This document shows, piece after piece, positions 52,435 through 62,217 of a DNA stretch of 64,000 nucleotides. Positions within the stretch are counted from its first letter, which is position 1. Every line of letters starts with the position of its first letter. The position numbers and the translations under genes were made by a program. The notes beneath the pieces are model-generated. The model worked only from the letters and a program-made list of their open reading frames with translations. It was not told the DNA's origin and made no database searches. This DNA is from Haloarcula regularis. GTDB lineage: Archaea > Halobacteriota > Halobacteria > Halobacteriales > Haloarculaceae. The stretch covers positions 3,348,001-3,412,000 of the forward strand of contig NZ_CP119794.1 of assembly GCF_029338315.1 (NCBI RefSeq). The letters are read 5' to 3'.

Positions 52435-53445
52435 ACGACCCACTCGAGCGTCTCGACGCGGTACCTGTCGCCGTCGAGGCCCACGAGCCACGAGTACTCG
52501 AACGGCGGCGGGAGCCTCGCGTCGTCGGTCAGCGTCTCCCGGAGCGAGGTGAGGGGTTCGGAGGCGGGGAGACACTCCCGGTACTGGTCGGCACTCGCCG
52601 CTCGAAGGATGTCGCGCTCGGCGTCCGAGAACCGCTCCGCCGGGAGAAGATACTGCTCGCGGGCGAGCGCCCTGAAGGCGTCCCGGTCAGGCGCGACCGC
52701 AGAAGCAGCCACCTCGTGTGTGAACCGCTCTTTGGTCGACCGACCATCGCTCCAGGCCCGGAACCAGCGGTCCCGCCAGTGTACCCACAGCACGTCGCTG
52801 GCGGCGGCGAACCGCGAGTTCTCGAGTCCGTCGGGATAAGGGACCGGTGACTCCCGGACGGAGAGGCCCCGCGTCGGGAGTTCCTCGCGGCGTTCGGACC
52901 CGGTGCCGAAGACGACCGCATCGAGCGCCTGCTGGTCGGTCTGGGAGGGCTTCGAACTGGACGGTGGTCGCGTCCTCTGGCGGTGACTGTCCTTTCTTCC
53001 ACTCGACGTTCAGGACGAGCGCGGTGACAGCAGTCTCGTCCGTCGTGGTCGCAGCCAGCCGGTAGTAGCGTCCCTCGAGTTCGACGAACGCCCCGGACGG
53101 GACGTGCGGCCGGTGGTTGTAGGACTCGACGGTCGTCGTGCCGTCTCCGACGGCGCGCTCCACGAGCGCGAGGCGCTCGCCCTCGAGGGGCAGCGGCAGC
53201 TGCTCGACCGGGTCGAACCGCTCGGCGGAGACGTTCAGCCCCTCGTCGCAGTCGGGCGCCTCCGTGTGGGAGTGTGTCTCGGTGGGGCGCTCCTCCGAGC
53301 CGCGGTCGGGTGGGCTCGCCGTCTCGTTCGGTTCGGACTCGGGAGGCGGGGCCGGCGAGACCTCGGCGTCTCGCCCGACCGGCGCGACGCACCCGGCACC
53401 TACCGCCGAGGCGACAGTCGCGAGCAGCGCGCGCCTGCGGATCAT
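52431..53445 (-). CDS. Putative lipoprotein with a Tyr/Trp-rich C-terminal half, frame break
   Basis: The N-terminus MIRRRALLATVASAVGAGC has a lipobox-like end (VGAGC), followed by a Pro/Glu/Ser-rich linker, as in membrane-anchored haloarchaeal proteins. The frame breaks near 52945; after it the protein continues SQTDQQALDAVVFG and ends DRYRVETLEWVV. Joined length is about 337 residues. No known domain was recognised. Confidence 0.65.
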
Positions 53446-53503
53446 ACCCGGAGCGTGCGCCCGTGCCGGAAAAGGCCTTCTGGACGCTCAAAACGCCGCC
53501 GAC

Positions 53504-54644
53504 CTACTCGAGCAGTTGGTCGGCGATGGTGTTCCGGAGCACCTCGCTGGTGCCCTCGTATAGCTCGTTGAGCTTGGCGTCTCGGAAGAACCGCTCGACG
53601 GGGAAGTCCTCGGTGTAGCCGTAGCCGCCGTGGATCTGGATGCCCTCGTTGGCGACTTCGCGGGAGACCTCCGAGGCGTAGAGTTTGGCCTGGGCGGCCT
53701 CCTTGACGAAGCGCTCGCCGCGCATCTTCTTGTCCGCGGCCCGGTGCATCAGCAACCGGGCGGCCTCGGTCTTCGTGTCCATGTCGGCCAGCTTGTGCTG
53801 GATGGCCTGGAACTCCGCGATGGGCTGGTCGAACTGCTCGCGCTCCTGGGCGTACGCGAGGGCCTCGTCCAGCGCGGCCTGCGCGATGCCGACCCCGCGG
53901 GCGGCGATGGTGATGCGCCCGCCGTTGAGCGTCTTCAGCGCCTGGACGAAGCCCCGCCCCTCCTCACCGAGTCGGCGGGATTCGGGCAGTCGCAGGTCGT
54001 CGAAGCGCAGTTCCGCCGTCGGACAGCCCTTGTCGCCGAGTTTGTGTTCGGTCCCCTCGACGACAAAGCCGTCGTCGGCCTCCGGGCGGACGACGAACGA
54101 GGAGATGCCCTTGTTGCCCGCGTCTGGGTCCGTCTTCGCGAAGAGGACGACCGTGTCGGCGACCGACCCGTTCGAGATCCACAGTTTTCCCCCGTTGACG
54201 ACGTACTCGTCGCCCTCGCGTCGGGCCGTCGTCTCCATCGCCGGCACGTCGCTGCCGGCGCCGGCCTCCGAGAGAGCGAAGGCGCCGATATCCTCGCCCT
54301 CGGCGAGCGGGACGAGGTACGCCTCCTTTTGGGCCTCGTCGCCGAACTCGTAGATCATGTTGCAGGCCAGCGAGATGTGGGCGGCGACGATGGTCCCGAG
54401 ACCGCCGCTCCCGCGGGAGATCTCCTCCAGGGCCATCGCGTAACTGTGGTAGTCCAGGCCGGCGCCGCCGTACGACTCGGGGATGGGCATCCCCATCAGG
54501 CCGAGGTCGGCCATCTCCGAGACGAGGTCCGCGGGGAACTGGTCGCTCGCGTCGATGTCGGCGGCCTGGGACGACCTCCTCGTCGACGAACTCCGCGACC
54601 ATCTCCCGTATCTGGCGCTGCTCCTGGGTGGGGCTGAAATCCAT
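53504..54644 (-). CDS. Acyl-CoA dehydrogenase, frame break near N-terminus
   Basis: The start MDFSPTQEQRQIREMVAEFVDEEV is the usual first helix. Bases near 54572 are out of frame, after which AADIDASDQFPADLVSEMADLG continues. Flavin and substrate motifs FALSEAGAGSDV, YVVNGGKLWISNG, GGYGYTEDFPVERFFRDA and the catalytic Glu in YEGTSEV are present. Joined length is about 380 residues. It oxidises acyl-CoA to enoyl-CoA with FAD, the first step of beta-oxidation. The hydroxyacyl-CoA dehydrogenase gene lies 92 bases upstream on the same strand. Confidence 0.92.
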
Positions 54645-54736
54645 GCGACCACGTACCGACTAGCGACTCTTTACTGTTGGCCAACGGGACACTCGTTGTC
54701 GGGGGTTTGGGCCGCGGGCGACCGACCGCGTCCGCT

Positions 54737-55594
54737 CTACTCGTACTCGTAGAACCCGGCGCCGGTCTTCTTCCCGAGGTCGCCGGCGGCGACCTTTCGC
54801 TTGAGGAGGTAGGCCGGCTGGTACCGGTCACCCAGTTCCTCGTGGAGGGTCTCGCTCGCGTCGAGGACGACGTCCAGGCCGATGTGGTCGGCCAGTTCGA
54901 GCGGTCCCATCGGCACGTTCGTCCCCAGGGTCATCCCCCGGTCGATGTCGGCCTTCTCGGCGACCCCCTCGTCCAAGGCGCGGACCCCCTCGTTTATCCA
55001 GGGCATGAGGATGCGGTTGACGACAAACCCCGGTTTGTCGTCGGCCTCCCACGTCTCCTTGTCCAGGTCGGCCGCGAAGTCGTGGGCCAGGCGCACCGTT
55101 CCGGCGCTCGTCCGCTCTCCCACGACCACCTCGACGCCCTTCATGATCGGGACCGGGTTCATGAAGTGCAGCCCCAGCACGTGCTCGGGGTGGTCGGTGA
55201 CGCTCGCGATGGTCGTCACCGAGAGCGTGCTGGTGTTCGTCGCCAGGACCGTCTCCGGCCCACAGACCGCCGACAGCTCCTCGAAGACCGTCTGTTTGAC
55301 CTCCATGTCCTCGGTGACCGCCTCGACGATCAGGTCGGCGCCCGCCAGGTCCGCGAGGTCCGTCGTGCCCTCGATACGCTCGCGGGCGGCCGCCGACTCG
55401 CCCTCGGAGACGGCCTCGCGCGCGACCAGTCGGTGGAGACTCTCCTCGATGGCGTCGAACCCCTTTGAGACCAGGTGCTGGTTCACGTCGCGCATGACGA
55501 CGTCGTAGCCCGCCGTCGACGCGATCTGTGCGATACCGCTCCCCATCGTCCCCGCACCGACGACACCGACGGTGTCTATCTCTTGAATTTCCAT
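54737..55594 (-). CDS. 3-hydroxyacyl-CoA dehydrogenase
   Basis: A 285-residue NAD-dependent enzyme. The Rossmann motif GAGTMGSGIAQ (13-23), the catalytic His in GLHFMNPVP and the C-terminal KPGFVVNRI...NEGVRALDEG are all present. It oxidises 3-hydroxyacyl-CoA (or 3-hydroxybutyryl-CoA) in fatty-acid breakdown or storage-polymer metabolism. The context with acyl-CoA dehydrogenase supports beta-oxidation. The ATG at 55594 gives the Rossmann fold at the expected position. Confidence 0.93.
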   Translation of the reverse strand: MEIQEIDTVGVVGAGTMGSGIAQIASTAGYDVVMRDVNQHLVSKGFDAIEESLHRLVAREAVSEGESAAARERIEGTTDLADLAGADLIVEAVTEDMEVKQTVFEELSAVCGPETVLATNTSTLSVTTIASVTDHPEHVLGLHFMNPVPIMKGVEVVVGERTSAGTVRLAHDFAADLDKETWEADDKPGFVVNRILMPWINEGVRALDEGVAEKADIDRGMTLGTNVPMGPLELADHIGLDVVLDASETLHEELGDRYQPAYLLKRKVAAGDLGKKTGAGFYEYE

Positions 55595-55854
55595 ATGTGA
55601 ACCCTTCGCAGACCCTTCGTGTAAGTCTGCCGACGTTCTTTCGGCCTGCGTGGCGCAGAGTCCGGCGGGACGTTCGCTCGCCCGCGTCCGCCGCTGCGTC
55701 GAAAGGTTCACTCGGCTTGTAGTAAATGTCAGAGAAAAGATACTTATGGGTGCCGCGAGTATCAGTGTTCGATGACAGCCTTCGGACGACCTCCGGCTCT
55801 ACCCCCGTCAGTCGGGCTCTCGGCGTCCGAAGCCGCGCGACTCCTTCCCAACCA

Positions 55855-56730
55855 ATGAGCAAGTCACTCGACATCCCGACCAGTTCGACCGACCGGACGA
55901 TAGATACGATTCTCGACACCATCTCGTCGACGACGACGGACGTTCGCTCGGCCATCGCCGGCCACCGGGAGACGGCCGGGACCACCAACCCCACCGGCGA
56001 CACCCAGCTGGCCGCCGACGTCAGGGCCGACGAGCTGTTCGAGCGCCGCGTGCTCGACGTCGACGGCGTCGCCACCTACGCCAGCGAGGAGCGCGAGTCC
56101 CTCGCGACGGCCGACGGCCGCCTCCACGTCGCGATGGACCCCCTGGACGGCTCCTCGAACCTGGTCCCCAACAGCGGCATGGGAACCATCTTCGGCGTCT
56201 ACAGCGAGCGCCCGCCGACGGCCGGTCGGAACCTCCTGGCCGCCGGGTTCGTCATCTACGGCCCGGTGACGTCGATGGTGGTCGCCCGGGACGGCCACGT
56301 CCGCGAGTACATCGTCGAGGATGGCGAGCAGCGCCTGGTCGACGACGACGTGACCCTCCCCGAGGACCCGACGGTGTTCGGGTTCGGCGGCGGCGAGGAC
56401 TCCTGGACGGACCCCTTCACCGACTACGCCGACGAGATTCGAAAGGAGCTCAAGCTCCGCTACGGCGGCGCGATGATAGCCGACATCAGCCAGGTGCTCT
56501 CCTACGGCGGCGTCTTCGCGTACCCGGCGCTGCAGTCCCGGCCCGAGGGCAAGCTCCGGCTCCAGTTCGAGGGCCAGCCCATGGCCTACATCGTCGAGAC
56601 GGCGGGCGGCCGCTCCAGCGACGGCACGCAGTCCCTGCTCGACCCCGAGCCGGCCGAACTCCACGAGCGGACGCCGCTCCACCTCGGGAACGCGGAGCTC
56701 ATCGACCGGCTCGAGGCGTCGCTTCAGTAA
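55855..56730 (+). CDS. fbp: Fructose-1,6-bisphosphatase (class I)
   Basis: A 291-residue enzyme. The metal and substrate motif MDPLDGSSN (94-102) and EERESLATADGR upstream are typical; GAMIADISQVLSYGGVFAYP follows. It removes the 1-phosphate of fructose-1,6-bisphosphate in gluconeogenesis. The ATG at 55855 starts the family homology; upstream DNA holds a TATA-like atacttatg near 55740. Its end overlaps the convergent membrane protein gene by 7 bases. Confidence 0.92.
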   Translation: MSKSLDIPTSSTDRTIDTILDTISSTTTDVRSAIAGHRETAGTTNPTGDTQLAADVRADELFERRVLDVDGVATYASEERESLATADGRLHVAMDPLDGSSNLVPNSGMGTIFGVYSERPPTAGRNLLAAGFVIYGPVTSMVVARDGHVREYIVEDGEQRLVDDDVTLPEDPTVFGFGGGEDSWTDPFTDYADEIRKELKLRYGGAMIADISQVLSYGGVFAYPALQSRPEGKLRLQFEGQPMAYIVETAGGRSSDGTQSLLDPEPAELHERTPLHLGNAELIDRLEASLQ

Positions 56731-58708
56731 CCCAGGTATATCGCGAGCGCCTTCAGGACGCCGTAGACGACGACCACCAGCCCGACGGCTGCCGAGAGTA
56801 TCGTGCCGACGATGCCGCTGGGCCACAGCGAGAGCGGATTGGGCACCCCCAGGTCGGGCAGCGAGAGTGACGGGAGCGACGGGCCGCCCGCACTGACGTT
56901 CGCGACCCGCCGGTTCGCCACCGTCAGAGTCCCGCCCTCCGGCACCGTCCGTGCGAACTCGGTCGTCCGCGTCTCGCCGGCCGGCACCGTCACCGTCCGA
57001 CTGGTCAGGACACTCCCGTTCAGGGCGACGACGACGCGGCGGTCTCCGGTGGCTGTGCCGCGGTTCGCAAGGTCCACGGACACCACCGCCTGGTCGCCCG
57101 CGCTCGGCGCCTCGGGCGTGACGGTGACGTTCGCGACGACGACGTTCGGCTCGCCGCGCTCGGTGGGTGCGGGCGTCGACTGTTCCTGTGCCTGCGCCGT
57201 CGCGCCGGATTCGGTGTCGTCCCCTGGTTTGGACGCCCCCGTACCGACGACGAAGGTCGAGAGCCCGGGCGAGGATGCCTGGTAGACTACCCGCGAACCG
57301 GTGCGGTCCACGACGGCGGTCTCCAGCGGGACCCACCCGCCCTCGTCACGATAGAGCGTGACGCTGGCCGGGTCGGTGTCGGTGGCGTTCAGCGCCGCCC
57401 GTGAGACGGCGAAGGTGAACGTGACGCCGCTGGCGGTGGCGCTGCCGTGTGCGAGGTCGAACCGGACGAGGCCCACCTCGCCGGTGGCCGTCGCGAACGA
57501 CGGCGGCGTCCGGTCCCTAGCCCGGACGGACAGCGTGACCGTCTCGTTCGCCGGGAACGTCGCCCGGATGCGCTCTACCGAGGCGTTCGCGCCGGTCACC
57601 AGCGACCCATTCGTCGGCGTGACTCGCTGGGTGGTCCCGGTGCCGGTCAGATTCGCCACGGCGCGCCGCGCGCTCGGTTTCCTGACGTCCACACCGCCGT
57701 CGATGCCGGCACCGACGACCGCCACCCGGTGGGTCTCGACGGCCCTGTTCCCGAACGGGTCGGTCACCGCGACGCTGAGCTCGTGGGTCCCGGGACTGGC
57801 AAACGCCACCGTCACGGCGTCGCCCGGCAGGATCGTGCCGCCGTCGACGCGCCACCGGTAGGACGCGATGCCCTGGGCGTCGGTCGCGTTCGCGGTGACG
57901 GTGACCGACTCGCCGACCGTCGCGTTGGTCGGACCCGCGACGGTGACGGTGGGGGCCGACCCGTCGTACCTGAACGTCCGCTGGTGGCCGAACCGGATGG
58001 CGTTGTCGTGCTGGTCCTCGACCGAGAGCAGTATCATGGAGTACTCGCCTTCCTCGGGGAAGGTGTATCGGGTGGTGTAGGTCACCGAACCGCCCGCGTC
58101 GACGCTGAAGTTCGAGCGGTAAAGCGTGTCTATTTGCGGGCCGCCGATGGAGAGCGTGAGGTTGCCCAGACGCTCGCTGACCGTGATCGCCATCTCGACG
58201 GTCGAGGTGTTCACCCGCGTCGTCTCGAAGGCCTGGTAGCGTGGCGTCACCGTGTCCATGCCGGTCGCGGTCACCGTCCCGTCGGTGAGCGGGTTGCCGG
58301 CCTCGTCGACGATGGTGGCGCCGCTCCGGAGACCGACGGTGACGTTGTTCACGTTCAGGCGCTCGGCCAGGCGCAGCGACACCCGCGCACCCGTGCGGTT
58401 CGCGCCCGAAGCGTTGATCGACGTGACCGAGACGTTCTCGACGGTCCCGCTCGACAGCAGGAAGTCGTCTCGCGTGATGCTCCCGGTGTCCAAGGTCCCG
58501 TTGTCGTAGACGGTGACCTCGATGGTCGTCGCGTTGCCCTTCGTGGCCGTTCCCCACTCGGGGCCTCGGTGTCGGCGGCCGCGACGGCCCCGGTGAACGC
58601 GGGGAGGGCGACGAGCGCCACCAGCACCCCCACCACGCACACCACCCCCAGACGCCACTGGCGATACCGCCGTCCGGGGCTGCGCTCTCCCCCCGCCTCC
58701 CGGTACAT
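56724..58708 (-). CDS. Secreted PGF-pre-PGF-type surface protein with Ig/CARDB domains, frame break
   Basis: About 662 residues. The signal sequence VVCVVGVLVALVALPAFTGAVAAADTEAP is followed, after one missing C near 58560, by WGTATKGNATTIEVTVYDNG. Then come Ig-like domains (GPTNATVGESVTVTANATDAQ is PKD-like), a segment resembling the PGF-pre-PGF domain (VYQASSPGLSTFVVG), a CARDB-like domain (EPNVVVANVTVTPEAPSAG) and a C-terminal helix. It is a large cell-surface protein held by its C-terminus. The convergent fbp gene overlaps its stop by 7 bases. Confidence 0.8.
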
Positions 58709-58820
58709 TGCTACGTAGTTGCCCAGCGCCCGGTATCAATCGCACGGCGACATTACCGTGGTTGATAACCGCGTGCTTGGAGGGGTAACTACTGAAACCC
58801 CTCCGGCCGTGAGGTGTGGT

Positions 58821-60581
58821 ATGAAGGTTCGCATCGCTGCAGAGGCCAGCCGGGACGAGGCCTCGGCAATCGCCGCCGCGGTCGCCGAGCACGTCGGCGA
58901 GACCGTCGAGGTGTACGTCGGCGATGCCGAGGAACCGACGCTGGTCCGGGAGGTCCTCCAGTCGGACGACGACGCGGGCGCGACGGCCGACGAGGACCTC
59001 GGCCCGACCGAGCGCGAGGCCCGCCTGCGCGAGGAGATCGCCGACATCGAACGCGGCGGCCCCGAAAAGTACCGGGAGCGGCTCGCCGACCAGGGGAAGC
59101 TGTTCGTGCGCGACCGCCTCAGGCTCTGGTTCGGGGAGGCGGGACTGGACTTCGAGGACGGCCGCTTCGCCAACTTCGACAGCTGGCACCCCGACAGCCC
59201 CGACGTCGAGGACGCGGACCCCGACACCCGCCTCCCGGCCGACGGCCTCGTCACGGGTGCGGGCACGCTCGACGGCCGGCAGGTCCACGTCGGCGCCAAC
59301 GACTTCACCGTCAAGGCCGGGTCGGTCGCCGCGCGCGGCGTCGAGAAGTTCATCCGCCTCCAGGAGCGCGCCCTGAAGACCGGGCGGCCGGCGCTGTATC
59401 TGGTCGACTCCTCGGGCGGCCGCATCGACGAGCAGCGTGGCTTCTTCGCCAATCGCGAGGGCATCGGGAAGTTCTACTACAACCACTCGCGCATCTCCGG
59501 GGTCGTCCCACAGATATGCGTCCTCTACGGCCCCTGTATCGCCGGGGCTGCCTACACGCCGGTGTTCTCCGACTTCACGGTGATGGTCCGCGGGATGAGC
59601 GCGCTGGCCATCGCCTCCCCGCGGATGGTCGAGATGGTCACGGGCGAGGATATCGACCTGCAGGAACTGGGTGGTCCGGACGTCCACGCGAAGTACTCGG
59701 GCAGCGCCGACCTGGTCGCCGAGGACGAGGACCACGCTCGCGAGCTGGTCGCCGACCTCATCACGTACCTGCCGGACAACTGTGACGAGCGGCCGCCTCG
59801 TCGTGAGGGCACCGACCCTGCCCACTCGCCGTCCGAACTCGACGGCGTCGTACCGGCCGAACCCAACAAGGGCTACGACATGCACCGGGTCATCGAGCGC
59901 GTCGTCGACGCCGACTCCTTCTTCGAACTCCAGCCGGAGTACGGCAAAGAGATCCTCACCGGGTTCGCTCGCATCGACGGCCGGGCGGTCGGCGTCGTGG
60001 CGAACCAGCCGAGCCACCGCGCCGGGGCCATCTTCCCCGATTCGGCGCGCAAGGCCGCCGAGTTCGTCTGGAAGTGCGACGCGTTCAACGTCCCGCTCCT
60101 CTATCTCTGTGACACGCCGGGGTTCATGGCCGGGTCGGGCGTCGAGAAGGAAGGCATCCTGGAGGCCGGCAAGAAGATGATATACGCCACCTCGGAGGCG
60201 ACGGTGCCAAAGCAGTGTGTCGTCGTCCGCAAGGCCTACGGGGCGGGCATCTACGCCATGTCGGGACCGGCCTACGACCCCGAGTCGACCATCGCGCTCC
60301 CCTCCGCGGAGATCGCCATCATGGGCCCCGAGGCAGCCATCAACGCCGTCTACGCGAACAAACTCGACGCCATCGACGACCCCGAGGAGCGGGCCGAGCG
60401 CGAACGGGAACTCCGCGAGGCGTACCGCGAGGACATCGACGCCCACCGGATGGCCAGCGAGGTGGTCATCGACGAGATCGTCCCGCCGAGCGACCTGCGG
60501 GCGGAACTCGCGGCGCGGTTCGAGCTGTACGAGACCGTCGAGAAGGACCGGCCAGAGAAGAAACACGGGACGATCCTCTGA
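58821..60581 (+). CDS. pccB: Propionyl-/acetyl-CoA carboxylase carboxyltransferase (beta) subunit
   Basis: A 586-residue protein. An N-terminal extension of about 90 residues (MKVRIAAEASRDEAS...) precedes the carboxyltransferase core. GGPEKYRERLADQGKLFVRDRL, VDSSGGRIDEQRGFF and the C-domain motifs DTPGFMAGSGVEKEGI and GAGIYAMSGPAYDP bind the acyl-CoA and biotin. It ends KKHGTIL. It carboxylates propionyl-CoA (or acetyl-CoA) with biotin-bound CO2, feeding methylmalonyl-CoA to the mutase encoded at 49.6-50 kb. The biotin carboxylase subunit is not in the window. Confidence 0.93.
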   Translation: MKVRIAAEASRDEASAIAAAVAEHVGETVEVYVGDAEEPTLVREVLQSDDDAGATADEDLGPTEREARLREEIADIERGGPEKYRERLADQGKLFVRDRLRLWFGEAGLDFEDGRFANFDSWHPDSPDVEDADPDTRLPADGLVTGAGTLDGRQVHVGANDFTVKAGSVAARGVEKFIRLQERALKTGRPALYLVDSSGGRIDEQRGFFANREGIGKFYYNHSRISGVVPQICVLYGPCIAGAAYTPVFSDFTVMVRGMSALAIASPRMVEMVTGEDIDLQELGGPDVHAKYSGSADLVAEDEDHARELVADLITYLPDNCDERPPRREGTDPAHSPSELDGVVPAEPNKGYDMHRVIERVVDADSFFELQPEYGKEILTGFARIDGRAVGVVANQPSHRAGAIFPDSARKAAEFVWKCDAFNVPLLYLCDTPGFMAGSGVEKEGILEAGKKMIYATSEATVPKQCVVVRKAYGAGIYAMSGPAYDPESTIALPSAEIAIMGPEAAINAVYANKLDAIDDPEERAERERELREAYREDIDAHRMASEVVIDEIVPPSDLRAELAARFELYETVEKDRPEKKHGTIL

Positions 60582-60703
60582 GCGCGGACTCGAACGTCTC
60601 CCGTGCTGTCAGATCCGCGGAAGGCTGTCGTCTCACTCGGCCCGAGCGTGTCGATTCGGGAGTTTCCTAGCAGTGATACCTGCCGTAGTATTCCACCCTG
60701 TCA

Positions 60704-60710
60704 TTTATAC
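60704..60710 (+). promoter_or_regulatory. TATA box of the KaiC-like gene
   Basis: The sequence tttatac lies 24-30 bases before the ATG at 60734, which predicts a leaderless mRNA. Confidence 0.5.
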
Positions 60711-60733
60711 CGATTCGATGGATATGTTAGGCA

Positions 60734-62212
60734 ATGGCTACCGACGTTCTTTCGAAGATCCCTTCCGGTACGCCCGGTCTGGATTCCGTTCTCGGTGGTG
60801 GTGTTCCAGAGGGGCACACGACCATCGTCTACGGAGGTCCGGGGAGCGGCAAGACCATCCTCGCGCTCCAGTTCCTCGCCGCGGGTGGGCCCGGCCTGTA
60901 CGTCGGATTCGAAGAACGGGAACGGGAGCTTCGACGGAACGCCGACGCGCTGGGCATCGACCTCTCGAACGTCGACGTGCTCAATCTCAGTCCGGCGGGC
61001 GAGCAGTTCTTCACCGACGACTCCTACACCGTGTTCCCGACCGAGGAGGTTGAGGGCGAGGACCTGCTCGCACAGATTGCCACGGAACTCGAGGCGAGTG
61101 ACGTCGACCGGCTCGTCGTCGATCCGCTCTCGGAACTCCGGTCGCTCCTCCCCGGTGACTTCCAGTTCAGGCGGAAGATCAGCTCGCTGTTCAACGCCCT
61201 CACCGACCGCGGTGTCACCACGGTCTGTACCGCACAGTCGCCGGACGGCGCCACCCAGGACGACCTCCAGTTTCTCGGGAACACCGTCCTCGAACTCCAG
61301 CGGACGACCGACCACCGGACGCTCGAGGTGACGAAGTACCGGGGCTCGGAGTTCGCGTCCGGCGTTCACACGTACCGCATCCACACCGGCACCGGCGGGC
61401 ACGTCTATCCCAAGCTCGAGCCCGGCGACCACGAGCGGGCACACGAGCGGACTCAGCTCCCGTCGGACGTCCCCCGGCTCGACGAGTTGCTCCACGGCGG
61501 CATCGAGCGCGGGTCGGTGACTGTCATCTCGGGACCGTCTGGCGTCGGCAAGACGATAACGGGCTCGCAGTTCCTGCAGGCCGCCGCCGACCGCGGACAC
61601 CGCTCGCTCGTGTACCTCTTCGAGGAGCTCCGTTCCGATTACCTTTATCGCGCGACAGAACTGGGGATGAACATCGAAGAGCACGTTGAGGCCGGGATTC
61701 TCGAACTCGAGGAGGTCGAGGCGCTCACCCGAAGCCCCGACGAGTTCGCCGCTCACGTTCGGGAGGCCGTCGAAGAGCGGGACGTCGAGTTCATCATGCT
61801 CGACGGGATCGTGGGCTATCGCCAGGGATTGCGAGGTGACGACTCGGCGGAGGCCCTGTCGCGGGAACTACACGCGCTCTGTCGATATCTCAAGCGCATG
61901 GGCGTGACCGTCGTGCTCGTCGAGGAAGTCCAGTACGTGACGGGGGAGTTCTCGCCCACGGAGCACAAGATCAGCTACCTGGCGGACAACATCGTCTTCA
62001 TGCGGTATCTCGAATCCGGGGGAACCCTCGAGAAGGCCATCGGCGTCCTCAAGAAGCGATACGGCGACTTCGAGAGAGCACTCCGCTTAGTCTCGATCGA
62101 GTCGGGGACTGGCCTGACCGTCGGTAACCCGATCACTGGCTACCACGGGCTCCTGACCGGCATCGCCAAGCCCGCGGACCAGTCCACCGGCGACGGCGAC
62201 GGTGACGAATAG
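60734..62212 (+). CDS. KaiC-like tandem P-loop ATPase
   Basis: A 492-residue protein with two RecA/KaiC-type domains. The first has GLDSVLGGGVPEGHT and Walker A GGPGSGKT (34-41); the second has LDELLHGGIERGSV and GPSGVGKT at about 266-273. Walker B-like DRLVVDP and FIMLDG follow in each domain. Proteins of this family (RadA/KaiC/GvpD-like ATPases) act as signalling switches in archaea. The gene ends five bases before the PAS kinase gene, so they are likely co-transcribed and functionally linked. Confidence 0.88.
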   Translation: MATDVLSKIPSGTPGLDSVLGGGVPEGHTTIVYGGPGSGKTILALQFLAAGGPGLYVGFEERERELRRNADALGIDLSNVDVLNLSPAGEQFFTDDSYTVFPTEEVEGEDLLAQIATELEASDVDRLVVDPLSELRSLLPGDFQFRRKISSLFNALTDRGVTTVCTAQSPDGATQDDLQFLGNTVLELQRTTDHRTLEVTKYRGSEFASGVHTYRIHTGTGGHVYPKLEPGDHERAHERTQLPSDVPRLDELLHGGIERGSVTVISGPSGVGKTITGSQFLQAAADRGHRSLVYLFEELRSDYLYRATELGMNIEEHVEAGILELEEVEALTRSPDEFAAHVREAVEERDVEFIMLDGIVGYRQGLRGDDSAEALSRELHALCRYLKRMGVTVVLVEEVQYVTGEFSPTEHKISYLADNIVFMRYLESGGTLEKAIGVLKKRYGDFERALRLVSIESGTGLTVGNPITGYHGLLTGIAKPADQSTGDGDGDE

Positions 62213-62217
62213 AACAT

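Noticed and set aside
56724..60566. A 1,280-codon open frame on the minus strand running across the whole of pccB
   Set aside because: The part opposite pccB has no recognisable protein and mirrors the strong GC3 bias of the plus-strand gene. Only the portion below 58708 is real, with its own signal peptide.
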